Source of the DNA: Stenotrophomonas sp. UBA7346
Lineage (GTDB): Bacteria > Pseudomonadota > Gammaproteobacteria > Xanthomonadales > Xanthomonadaceae
Length of the DNA: 63,712 bases
NCBI GenBank assembly: GCA_002471015.1
Contig: DKPB01000056.1
Location: 1 to 63,712, forward strand
Direction: 5' to 3'
The translations under genes and the position numbers were made by a program. The stretch's first letter is position 1. The number at the start of each line of letters is the position of its first letter. Below are positions 16,024-23,819 of the stretch, piece by piece. Under the pieces are notes generated by a model. It worked only from the letters and a program-made list of their open reading frames with translations, made no database searches and was not told the origin of the DNA.

Positions 16024-17703
16024 ATGAACACTGAAGCCAACACCGCCCTGCCGCCGCGCGAAGCGATGGAATTTGACGTCGTCATCGTCGGCGCCGGCCC
16101 TGCCGGCCTGGCCACCGCCATCCGCCTGCGCCAGCTGGCCGTGGAAAAGGGCCAGGAGCTGTCGGTGTGCGTACTGGAGAAAGGCTCCGAGCCGGGCGCG
16201 CACATCCTGTCCGGCGCGATCATGGACCCGCGCGCGCTCAACGAGCTGTTCCCGGACTGGAAGGAACGCGGTGCGCCGCTGAAGCAGGCCGTCACCCGCG
16301 ACGAGTTCCTGTTCCTGGACGAGACCAAGGCCAAGGCCACCCCGCACGCGCTGCTGCCGGAGTGCTTCCACAACGACGGCAACTACATCATCAGCCTGGG
16401 CGAAGTGAGCCGCTGGCTGGCGCAGCAGGCCGAGGCGCTGGAAGTGTCGATCTTCCCGGGCTTTGCCGCCGCCGAGGTGCTGTACGACGAGAACGGCGCG
16501 GTGATGGGCGTGGCCACCGGCGACATGGGCATCCACAAGGACGGCACGCCGGGCCCGAACTACGAGCGCGGCATGGAACTGCATGCCAAGTACACGATCT
16601 TCGCCGAAGGCTCGCGCGGCCACCTCGGCCGCCAGCTGATCAGCAGATTCAAGCTCGACGCCGACAAGGACCCGCAGTCCTACGGCATCGGCATCAAGGA
16701 GCTGTGGCAGATCGATCCGGCCAAGCATGAGCCGGGCCTGGTGGTGCATGCCGCCGGCTGGCCGCTGGACAACGACACCTACGGCGGTGCCTTCCTGTAC
16801 CACGCCGAGGGCGGCAAGGTGTCGATCGGCTACGTGGTCGGCCTGGACTACAAGAACCCGTGGCTGAGCCCGTTCGAGGAGTTCCAGCGCTTCAAGACCC
16901 ACCCGGCCATCCGCAAGCACCTGGAAGGCGGCAAGCGCATCGCCTACGGCGCGCGTGCGATCACCGCCGGCGGCATCCTGTCGCTGCCCAAAACCGTGTT
17001 CCCGGGCGGTGCCCTGGTCGGCTGCGAGGCCGGCTACCTCAACGTCAGCCGCATCAAGGGCAGCCACGCCGCGATCAAGACCGGCATGCTGGCCTCCGAG
17101 GCCGCGTTTGACGCGCTGGTCGCCGGCCGTTCGCGCGATGAGCTGAGCGCCTATCCGGAGGCCTTCGAGAACAGCTGGCTGAAGGCCGAGCTGCTGCAGT
17201 CCAAGAACTTCAAGCAGTGGTTCAAGAAGGGCCGCACCCTGGCCACGCTGATGACCGGCATCGAGCAGTGGCTGCTGCCCAAGCTGGGCATCCGCAACGC
17301 GCCGTGGACCATCCACCGGACCAAGGCCGACCACGAATGCCTGGAGCCGGCCGCCAGCCAGCCGAAGATCAGCTATCCCAAGCCGGACAACGTGCTGACG
17401 TTTGATCGCCTGAGCTCGGTGTTCCTGTCCTCGACCAACCACGAGGAAGACCAGCCCAGCCATCTGACGCTGAAGGACCCCAGCATCCCGGTCAAGGTCA
17501 ACCTGGCCACCTATGCCGGCCCGGAAGCGCGTTACTGCCCGGCCGGCGTGTACGAATTCGTCGGCGAAGGCAGCGATACCCGCCTGCAGATCAACGCGCA
17601 GAACTGCGTGCACTGCAAGACCTGCGACATCAAGGACCCGACCCAGAACATCGTGTGGGTAACCCCGCAGGGTGGCGGCGGACCGAACTACCCGGCGATG
17701 TAA
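16024..17703 (+). CDS. Electron transfer flavoprotein-ubiquinone oxidoreductase
   Basis: The 559-residue membrane-associated flavoprotein passes electrons from ETF to ubiquinone. It has the FAD motif FDVVIVGAGPAGLATAIRL, the family signature FAEGSRGHLGRQL, GCEAGYLNVSRIKG, and the C-terminal 4Fe-4S cluster ligands in YCPAGVYEF and CVHCKTCDIKDP. Length and order match the usual ETF-QO. ETF subunits are not encoded in the window. Its place in this operon suggests dedicated electron disposal for the acyl-CoA dehydrogenase at 7068. Whether a second copy exists in the genome cannot be seen. Confidence 0.93.
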   Translation: MNTEANTALPPREAMEFDVVIVGAGPAGLATAIRLRQLAVEKGQELSVCVLEKGSEPGAHILSGAIMDPRALNELFPDWKERGAPLKQAVTRDEFLFLDETKAKATPHALLPECFHNDGNYIISLGEVSRWLAQQAEALEVSIFPGFAAAEVLYDENGAVMGVATGDMGIHKDGTPGPNYERGMELHAKYTIFAEGSRGHLGRQLISRFKLDADKDPQSYGIGIKELWQIDPAKHEPGLVVHAAGWPLDNDTYGGAFLYHAEGGKVSIGYVVGLDYKNPWLSPFEEFQRFKTHPAIRKHLEGGKRIAYGARAITAGGILSLPKTVFPGGALVGCEAGYLNVSRIKGSHAAIKTGMLASEAAFDALVAGRSRDELSAYPEAFENSWLKAELLQSKNFKQWFKKGRTLATLMTGIEQWLLPKLGIRNAPWTIHRTKADHECLEPAASQPKISYPKPDNVLTFDRLSSVFLSSTNHEEDQPSHLTLKDPSIPVKVNLATYAGPEARYCPAGVYEFVGEGSDTRLQINAQNCVHCKTCDIKDPTQNIVWVTPQGGGGPNYPAM

Positions 17704-17731
17704 GCATCGCCAACCAACCACAGGAGTTTCG

Positions 17732-18616
17732 ATGAGCATTGTCAGTCCAGGCGCCCGCTTCCGCGCGGCGCTGAAGGAAGAAAGCCCGCTGCAGATCCCG
17801 GGCGCCATCAACGCCAACCATGCGTTGCTGGCCAAGCGGGCGGGCTTCCGTGCGGTCTACCTGTCCGGTGGCGGCGTCGCTGCCGGCTCGCTGGGCCTGC
17901 CGGACCTCGGCATCAACACCATGGACGACGTGCTCACCGACATCCGCCGCATCACCGACGTCTGCGACCTGCCGCTGCTGTCGGACATCGACACCGGCTT
18001 TGGCCCGAGCGCGTTCAACATCGCGCGCACGGTGAAGTCGCTGATCAAGGCCGGTGCGGCGGCCTGCCATATCGAGGACCAGGTGGGCGCCAAGCGTTGC
18101 GGCCACCGCCCGAACAAGGAAATCGTGTCGCTGGGCGAGATGGTGGACCGGGTCAAGGCGGCGGCCGATGCCAAGACCGATCCGGATTTCTTCCTGATCG
18201 CACGTACCGACGCCATCCAGATGGAAGGCGTGGATGCGGCGATCGAGCGCTCGCTGGCCTGCGTGGAAGCCGGCGCCGACGGCATCTTTGCCGAGGCCTC
18301 GTACGACCTTGAGACCTACAAGCGTTTTGTCGATGCAGTGAAGGTGCCGGTGCTGGCCAACCTCACCGAATTCGGCCAGACCCCGTTGTTCTCGACCGAG
18401 GAGCTGGGTTCGGTGGGCGTGGCGATGTGCATCTACCCGCTGTCGGCGTTCCGCGCGATGAACAAGGCCGCGGAGAACGTGTACACCGCGATCCGCCGTG
18501 ATGGCCACCAGCGCAATGTGGTGGAGACCATGCAGACCCGCGAGGAGCTGTATGAGCGCATCGGGTATCACACCTTCGAGCAGAGCCTGGACAAGACGTT
18601 TGCTGCGAAGAAGTGA
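17732..18616 (+). CDS. PrpB-like methylisocitrate lyase/alkylmalate lyase
   Basis: The 294-residue enzyme belongs to the isocitrate lyase/PEP mutase superfamily and resembles 2-methylisocitrate lyase PrpB along its whole length. It has YLSGGGVAAGSLGLPDLG, metal-site Asp85 and Asp87 (SDIDTGFG), and the catalytic KRCGH with Cys123. No methylcitrate synthase or methylaconitase (prpC, acnD) lies nearby, so it is probably not the propionate-cycle enzyme. 2,3-Dimethylmalate lyase is a known relative. With the LeuCD-like pair at 38909 it could split a 2-methyl-3-substituted malate to pyruvate and another acid. ATG 17732 follows CAGGAG. It ends the rightward unit. Confidence 0.88.
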   Translation: MSIVSPGARFRAALKEESPLQIPGAINANHALLAKRAGFRAVYLSGGGVAAGSLGLPDLGINTMDDVLTDIRRITDVCDLPLLSDIDTGFGPSAFNIARTVKSLIKAGAAACHIEDQVGAKRCGHRPNKEIVSLGEMVDRVKAAADAKTDPDFFLIARTDAIQMEGVDAAIERSLACVEAGADGIFAEASYDLETYKRFVDAVKVPVLANLTEFGQTPLFSTEELGSVGVAMCIYPLSAFRAMNKAAENVYTAIRRDGHQRNVVETMQTREELYERIGYHTFEQSLDKTFAAKK

Positions 18617-19336
18617 GTGTTGGGGGGCCGGTGCGTTGAAGCTGAAGGCTTGAAAGCTTGAAAGCTGAAAACCCTAAAGGACAAAGGCCTAAGAGCTGCC
18701 CTCACCCCTACCCCCGCTCCGCGCCCCTGCCCTTGCGCTGGCGCAAGGGCGTTCGATGGGAAACGAACCGATGGTTCGTAAGCTTCCCCTCTCACCCCGT
18801 AAACGGGAGAGGGGACTACTTCGGGACGAATTTGCATGGGCCGGCATTACTGACTTCGGCGTACTCCACGAAACTTTTTCGAAGCCGAGCACTCTCAGCT
18901 CAATCAGCGCTTTTAAGCATCTAGGCGTCTGAACACAAAATGCGCAACGGGCAGATGAGTGGCTTTCTGCCTTGGCTTCTGCTTCTGCTTCTGCTTTTGC
19001 TTCTGCTTTCGCTTTTGCTTCTGCTTTCGCTTTTGCCTTTGCTTTTGCTTTGGCTTTTCCAACCGACGAAAGAAAGCATGAAGTCTCCCTTCTCCCGCTT
19101 GCGGGAGAAGGTGCCCAATGGGCGGATGAGGGGAGCTTTGGCTTCTGTTTTAGCTTTGGCTTTGGCTTTGGCTTTGGCTTTGGCTTCTGCTTTGGCTCGG
19201 CCTTTGCTTCACCATTCCGTCAAAGCCCTCACACCACCCCAACCTGCCAAAAACCCAAGCCCTTTGCTTCCCCTCCCAGCACCGGCCATCATTGCCAGCG
19301 CCGCACAGCCACAACCGCCAGCGCAATGAGAACGCA
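18617..19336. repeat. 720-base intergenic region of repeats
   Basis: The gap contains a hairpin GCCCTTGCGC with GCGCAAGGGC (18729-18750), a CTCACCCCGTAAACGGGAGAGGGG element (near 18795-18818), a TTCTGC/TTTTGC run (18972-19058), a CTTCTCCCGC with GCGGGAGAAG hairpin (near 19088-19109), and a TTTGGC run (19137-19210). Two of these share the flank CAACCGACGAA with the gap at 10574-10864. I find no gene and no TGTCCGGACA site here. Confidence 0.75.
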
Positions 19337-19732
19337 ATGTCCCGCCTGCCACTGATCGCCCTCGCCTGCCTGACGCTGAGCGCCTGCGGCCAGCGCGATG
19401 CCTTCAATCATTCAGCCAACGCCGACCCGCACCAGCGCGAGCTCGAGCGGGCCTTCGCCATCTGCGCCGGCTGCCACGACACCCGCGCCGACCTCGGCCA
19501 CCGCGTCGGCCCCAACCTGCACGGCGTGATCGGCCGCAAGGCCGGCACCGCCCCCGGCTACAACTATTCCGAAGCGATGAAGGCCAGCGGCATCACCTGG
19601 GATGCGCAGACCCTGGACGCCTTCATCAAGTCACCGACCAGGCAGGTGCCGGGCAGCAAGATGGTCAACGCCACCTCCGACCCGGCGCGCCGCCAGGCCG
19701 TGATCGAGTTCCTGTCCACCCTGCCCGAATAG
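19337..19732 (+). CDS. Lipoprotein c-type cytochrome 1
   Basis: The 131-residue protein has a lipoprotein signal (LIALACLTLSAC, lipidated Cys17), a heme motif CAGCH (Cys43, Cys46, His47) and the probable axial Met109 in VPGSKM. The pattern GPNLHGVIGRKAGTAPG is that of small class I cytochromes c. It would be anchored on the periplasmic side of the membrane. It is a close paralogue of the cytochrome at 21436 (shared ITWDAQ/ITWDAA and RRQA-IE segments), which lies in the FAD-oxidase unit. ATG 19337 has only a weak ribosome site. Confidence 0.9.
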   Translation: MSRLPLIALACLTLSACGQRDAFNHSANADPHQRELERAFAICAGCHDTRADLGHRVGPNLHGVIGRKAGTAPGYNYSEAMKASGITWDAQTLDAFIKSPTRQVPGSKMVNATSDPARRQAVIEFLSTLPE

Positions 19733-19740
19733 GCCCGGCG

Positions 19741-20517
19741 TCAATCCAGCGTCTGCACACCGCCGCCATTGACGAACAAGGTCTGGCCGCTGACCCAGTT
19801 GGATATCGGCGCGGCGAAATACAGCACCGCGCCGGCGATATCCTCGGCCTCGCCCAGGCGCTTGATCGGCGTATGCGACAGCATCCGCTCTTCGATCTCC
19901 GGCGTGAGCACGGTAGCCAGCGCATCGGTGCGCACCGCGCCCGGCCCTACCGCATTGACGCGGATGCCGGCAGGACCGTAGTCATGCGCAAGATTCGCCG
20001 TCATATGGTTGATCGCCGCCTTGGATGCGGCGTAGGCACTGATCGCCGGGCTCTTGTTGATCGAGCTCATCGACGACATGTTGATGATCGAGCCGTAGCC
20101 GCCCTTCTGCATGTGCGGCGCACATAGCTGCGACAGCCGCCAGGCACTGAAGACGTTGATCTGGAATGGCCGCTCGAATTGTTCAAGGCTGATCTTGTAC
20201 GGGCTCTCGCGGCCCGCCCCGCCGCCACCGGCGTTGTTGACCAGGATGTGGATGCCGCCCAGTTCATTGGCGGTGCGCTCCACCACCCGCACCAGGTCCT
20301 CGTCCTTGAGCACATTGCACTCCAGCGCCAAGGCCTTGCCACCGGCCGCGACAATCTCCGCCGCCACTTTCTCGGCGGCGGCCAGCTTCAGGTCGGCGAT
20401 GGCCACCGCCGCACCGTAGGCCGCCAGCATCATCGCGCTGGCGCGGCCAATGCCATTGCCGCCGCCAGTGACGATGGCCACCTTTCCGCTCAGGTCGAAA
20501 TGCGCTTGCACGTTCAT
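19741..20517 (-). CDS. Short-chain dehydrogenase/reductase (SDR) 2
   Basis: The 258-residue SDR has TGGGNGIGRA for cofactor binding, NNAGGGG, the catalytic serine region INMSSMSSI and YAASK, with NAVGPGAVRTDAL after it. Residues after strand 2 (AIADLK) suggest NAD use. ATG 20517 follows AGGAG. It is divergent from the membrane-protein/cytochrome unit, and the palindrome at 20694-20707 lies between them. It ends 8 bases from the stop of cytochrome gene 1 on the other strand, so the two genes converge. Confidence 0.88.
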   Translation of the reverse strand: MNVQAHFDLSGKVAIVTGGGNGIGRASAMMLAAYGAAVAIADLKLAAAEKVAAEIVAAGGKALALECNVLKDEDLVRVVERTANELGGIHILVNNAGGGGAGRESPYKISLEQFERPFQINVFSAWRLSQLCAPHMQKGGYGSIINMSSMSSINKSPAISAYAASKAAINHMTANLAHDYGPAGIRVNAVGPGAVRTDALATVLTPEIEERMLSHTPIKRLGEAEDIAGAVLYFAAPISNWVSGQTLFVNGGGVQTLD

Positions 20518-20693
20518 CACAGGGCTCCTGCTGAAAGGAAAATGTCGGTATGCACCCGATGTTGCACCTGCACAGGCTACGCCGCGATGAACAAGGCGCT
20601 CGGACAGATCCTGCCGCTTTCCGCCTTGCGGAAACACCTGGCGCACGTAATGCAACCTAGCAGCTTTTCTTGTGCCGCCCATTCTGATATTTG

Positions 20694-20707
20694 TTTGTCC
20701 GGACAAA
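20694..20707. promoter_or_regulatory. Operator palindrome A2 (TTTGTCCGGACAAA)
   Basis: This perfect 14-base palindrome lies 34 bases before the GTG start at 20742 and 176 bases before the SDR start at 20517. It is the same sequence as the central 14 bases of the site at 12065-12086. Confidence 0.8.
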
Positions 20708-20741
20708 TATAAGCACCCGCCATGCGGGCAAGGGACGGGAC

Positions 20742-21416
20742 GTGGCTGCATTGCAGTATCCAATCCTGGTGTTCGGGCACCTGCTGCTGTTCGTGCTGTG
20801 GCTGGGCGCCGATGTCGGCGTATTCCTGCTTGGCCAGCACTTCCGGCGTCGCCAGTCCTACTCGCTGGAGCAGCGCATAGCGCTGCTGAAACTGCTGGTG
20901 GAGGTGGACATGGTGCCGCGCAGCGCCTGGGCGCTGATGGTGCCGGTGAGCCTGAGCGTGGTGCATGTGGGCGGCTACTGGACGCTGCCTGGCTGGGCAC
21001 TGCTGCTGGCGTGGCTGGTGGGCGCGTTCTGGCTGTGGTTGGTGTGGGACGCCCATCGCCACGACCAGACCCCACGGGCCGCGCGCAACCGCCGCATCGA
21101 ATCGGTACTGCGCTGGCTGCTGGCCCTGTTCTACCTGTGGCTGGGGCTGGCCTCGCTGCTGCAGGGCGCGCCCCTGGCCCCGTTGTGGTTGGCCAGCAAG
21201 GCGCTGATGTTCGGCGTGATCTTTGCCGCCGCCATCATGATCGACGTCACCTTCAAGCCGGTCGGCGCGCAACTGGGCGCGCTGCTCAAGCAAGGCAGCA
21301 GCGATGCCACCGAGCTGCCGTTGCTGCGCACCATGAACCGCACCCGCCTCTGGGTGTGGCTTGTCTACCTGATGTTGCTGGCCACGGCCTTCCTTGGCGT
21401 GGTCAAGCCCTTCTGA
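20742..21416 (+). CDS. Four-to-six-helix membrane protein, paralogue 1
   Basis: The 224-residue protein starts at GTG 20742 after GGGACGGGAC; an upstream ATG frame would begin inside the operator and is unlikely. Its first helix carries GHLLLFVLWLGADVGVFLL and the second begins EVDMVPRSAWALM. The paralogues at 23157 and 35668 share H-x6-WLG-x-D/E and D-x3-R. The conserved histidine in helix 1 recalls heme-binding CopD/HemJ-like membrane proteins. With a cytochrome c gene 19 bases downstream, an electron-transfer role is plausible but unproven. Confidence 0.75.
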   Translation: MAALQYPILVFGHLLLFVLWLGADVGVFLLGQHFRRRQSYSLEQRIALLKLLVEVDMVPRSAWALMVPVSLSVVHVGGYWTLPGWALLLAWLVGAFWLWLVWDAHRHDQTPRAARNRRIESVLRWLLALFYLWLGLASLLQGAPLAPLWLASKALMFGVIFAAAIMIDVTFKPVGAQLGALLKQGSSDATELPLLRTMNRTRLWVWLVYLMLLATAFLGVVKPF

Positions 21417-21435
21417 TACTCCACCAGGACCTGCC

Positions 21436-21876
21436 ATGCGCTCTTTGTCGATCATCGCGGTTTCACTGCTGGCCGCAGCCTGCAGCCAGCAGCCCGCCCC
21501 TGTGCCCGGCGCGGCTGCCGCCGGCTCGCCCCCGGCCGCGCCTGTCGCTGCGGCACCTGCATCCACACCCGCACCCACGCCACAAATAAGCGGCGAACAG
21601 GCCTTTGCCATGTGCGTGGCCTGCCACAGCCGCGATGCCGGTGCACCTCAGCGCATGGGACCCAACCTGTGGGGGGTTGTCGGGCGCAAGGCCGGCAGCA
21701 ATCCCGGCTTTGATTACTCCCCGGCCCTGAAGGCCAGCAACATCACCTGGGATGCGGCCCAGCTGGACGCCTATCTGGCCGCACCCGCCAAGCACGTGCC
21801 CGGCACCCGCATGGTGATTGCGGTACCCGACCCGGCACGGCGGCAGGCGTTGATCGAGTACCTGTCAGCCCCCTGA
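21436..21876 (+). CDS. Lipoprotein c-type cytochrome 2
   Basis: The 146-residue protein has a lipobox LLAAAC (Cys16), then an Ala/Pro-rich linker (residues 20-48) that would hold the domain away from the membrane. It has a heme motif CVACH (Cys60, Cys63, His64) and the axial Met126 in VPGTRM. AGGA precedes ATG 21436. It is closely related to the cytochrome at 19337. It sits between a membrane protein and the genes leading to the FAD oxidase, and is the natural periplasmic electron acceptor for this unit. Confidence 0.9.
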   Translation: MRSLSIIAVSLLAAACSQQPAPVPGAAAAGSPPAAPVAAAPASTPAPTPQISGEQAFAMCVACHSRDAGAPQRMGPNLWGVVGRKAGSNPGFDYSPALKASNITWDAAQLDAYLAAPAKHVPGTRMVIAVPDPARRQALIEYLSAP

Positions 21877-21947
21877 TCTTTCTTTCCGTGGCAGTGCGGC
21901 TGCGGATACCGCGGCCGTCGCAGTCCCTTGCGGCAACGAGGAGTGGC

Positions 21948-22439
21948 ATGGAACTTCAGTTCGAGCGGTTCACCCTGTTCTGTCGTGACCTTGAGGCATC
22001 GCTGCGGTTCTACCGCGATGCGCTGGGCCTTGTGGTAGTGGAAGAAAAAACCCTGGAAGGCCCGATGGCCGGCGGCCTGCTGCAGTTGCCGGCCTGTCGC
22101 ATGCGCATCGCGCTGCTGGCCGCCGGCGCGGATGCGCCGGTCATCCTGGGCCTGTTCGAGATCAGCCAGACCGCGCTGGAGACGCTCACGCCACCGCTGG
22201 GCAAGCCTGCCTACGGACAAAGCGCGCTGGTCCTGTCCTGCCGGCGCTTCGATGCGCTGCACAGCGCCTTGCAGGCCGCCGGCCATCGCTTCCTGACCCC
22301 GCCGTTGGCCTACCCGAAGCGCACCGCCAGCGCGCGTTCACCGGCTGGCCTGTACCGCGAAATGATCGTCTACGACCCGGACAACGTGCCGGTGAGCATC
22401 CTGCAGATCGACCCGCTTCCCGAGGAGACCACGGCATGA
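21948..22439 (+). CDS. VOC family protein
   Basis: The 163-residue protein begins QFERFTLFCRDLEASLRFYRDALGLVVVEE, a classic first VOC module, and ends YREMIVYDPDNVPVSILQI, the paired final strand. Metal ligands are not clear: the usual early His is replaced by the TLFC stretch. It could be a metal-free binding or lyase-type member. AACGAGGAG precedes ATG 21948. Its stop overlaps the next start (ATGA). Confidence 0.75.
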   Translation: MELQFERFTLFCRDLEASLRFYRDALGLVVVEEKTLEGPMAGGLLQLPACRMRIALLAAGADAPVILGLFEISQTALETLTPPLGKPAYGQSALVLSCRRFDALHSALQAAGHRFLTPPLAYPKRTASARSPAGLYREMIVYDPDNVPVSILQIDPLPEETTA

Positions 22440-23155
22440 CCGGCATCACCCGTTCCATCACCGGCAGCATCCAGTACACCAGCAAGCAGAGCCACCGCCT
22501 GGATGCGGAGCGTGGCCGCGAGAGCTTCCGGCTGGATGTGCACCGCGACGGCTCGCGGGTACTCGCCGCGCACTGCGAAATCGATGACGCACCGGCCGTA
22601 GTCCGCGACGTCAACCTGCGTCTGGACGCGGACAATCGACCGCAGGAGTGCTTCGTGCGCATCGCCGTGGGCGGGCAGTTCCGCGGCTCGGGCTGGTTTG
22701 CCTTCAACGCCAACGAAGCCCAGTGCGAATCCACCACCACGGTGGAAGGCCGCGTGTCGCAGCGCTTCCCGCTGCAGGCGCCGCTGCTGGCCTTCGGCAA
22801 CCACGCCATCATCAACGATGCCTATGCGATGTCGCTGTACGACCTGGCCCAGGGGCCCGGCAAGCAGACGTTCTTCATGCTGCTGTCCTCTCCCGACCAC
22901 CGCGGTGCCACCGGGCCGATGATCTTCCCGGTGCAGCTGGCCATCGAGTACGTGGGCGAGGAGGACATCGAGGTCATTGCCGGGCGTTTCAGGGCACGCC
23001 GTTTCCGCATCCTCGATGTCGGCATGCCCGAGGAACACCCGGACTACGATCTGTGGGTGACCGCCGACGAGCACTACATCCTGCTGCGGGCCGCGGTGAC
23101 CGGCTACATGCAGACCGCCTACGAGTTGAGCAGCTATACCGTGGTGGAGCACTGA
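22436..23155 (+). CDS. Unknown protein conserved within the FAD-oxidase unit
   Basis: I do not recognise this 239-residue soluble protein. It is rich in beta strands (ESFRLDVHRDGSRVLAAHCEI, QTFFMLLSSPDHRG, YDLWVTADEHYILLRAAV) with no signal peptide, cysteine cluster or nucleotide motif. The pattern of paired strands resembles calycin-like or DUF3108-like barrels, but I cannot assign it. It is coupled to the VOC gene upstream (ATGA) and separated by a single base from the membrane-protein gene downstream, so it belongs to the same job. Confidence 0.6.
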   Translation: MTGITRSITGSIQYTSKQSHRLDAERGRESFRLDVHRDGSRVLAAHCEIDDAPAVVRDVNLRLDADNRPQECFVRIAVGGQFRGSGWFAFNANEAQCESTTTVEGRVSQRFPLQAPLLAFGNHAIINDAYAMSLYDLAQGPGKQTFFMLLSSPDHRGATGPMIFPVQLAIEYVGEEDIEVIAGRFRARRFRILDVGMPEEHPDYDLWVTADEHYILLRAAVTGYMQTAYELSSYTVVEH

Positions 23156-23156
23156 G

Positions 23157-23819
23157 ATGCTGCTGCAGATCCTGCTGGTGGCACACATCGCCGTGCTGGG
23201 CTACTGGCTGGGCTCGGAGCTGGTGATCAACAGCACCTACCGCTATGTCTCTTATGGCAGCCATATCCCCTTCGTCGAGCGCAACCGCTTGATGGAACAC
23301 GTCATGCACGTGGACCAGCATGTGCGCTATGCGCTGGTGCTGCAGGCCGGGCTGGGTTTCTCGTTGGCCGCGCTGTACGGGCTGATCCCCGGGGCGGAAA
23401 CCACGGCGAAGATCGCCGGCGTGCTGTGCGTGCTGTGGCTTGGCTTTGTCGAAGCCGTGCACCGGCTGCGCCACAGCCGCATCGGCGCGACCCTGGGGGG
23501 GATTGATCGCGGCTCGCGCTATGTCTTCATGGCGCTGCTGGTCGCGCTGGCTACCGGCCTGCTTGGCGGCAGTTGGGAAATGCCGCTGTGGCTGCGCCTG
23601 AAGCTGGCGCTGTACGCCGGGGTGATGGCCTCGGGTGTCGGCATCCGCCTGGCGCTGATCAGCCACTTCCGTACCTGGAAGGTGATGGCACAGGAAGGGC
23701 CCACCGCGGTCACCAACGCCATCATCCGCCGCACCTATGTGAAGGCGACCTCGGTGTTGGGGGTGCTGTGGCTGTTCATCGCGGCGATCGTCGTCGTCAG
23801 CATCTTCAAGCCGACATGA
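23157..23819 (+). CDS. Four-to-six-helix membrane protein, paralogue 2
   Basis: The 220-residue protein starts LLQILLVAHIAVLGYWLGSELV, with the shared histidine and WLG-x-E, then HVDQHVRYALVLQAG with D-x3-R. The loop between them carries several extra histidines (MEHVMHVDQH), which are possible metal or heme ligands and are absent from paralogues 1 and 3. It is placed directly before the FAD oxidase, whose start overlaps its stop (ATGA). It may form the membrane partner of that enzyme. Confidence 0.75.
   Translation: MLLQILLVAHIAVLGYWLGSELVINSTYRYVSYGSHIPFVERNRLMEHVMHVDQHVRYALVLQAGLGFSLAALYGLIPGAETTAKIAGVLCVLWLGFVEAVHRLRHSRIGATLGGIDRGSRYVFMALLVALATGLLGGSWEMPLWLRLKLALYAGVMASGVGIRLALISHFRTWKVMAQEGPTAVTNAIIRRTYVKATSVLGVLWLFIAAIVVVSIFKPT

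Noticed and set aside
16006..17835. 609-codon minus-strand frame over the ETF-QO gene
   Set aside because: ETF-QO on the plus strand is certain from its FAD and iron-sulfur motifs; the antisense frame has no family features.
17732..18616. Housekeeping methylcitrate-cycle prpB
   Set aside because: The sequence is very close to PrpB, but no prpC or acnD is present and the gene ends a ring-hydrolase operon. I keep it as PrpB-like without the symbol.
20691..20741. ATG-type upstream start for membrane paralogue 1
   Set aside because: That frame would begin inside the operator palindrome and lacks a ribosome site; GTG 20742 has one.
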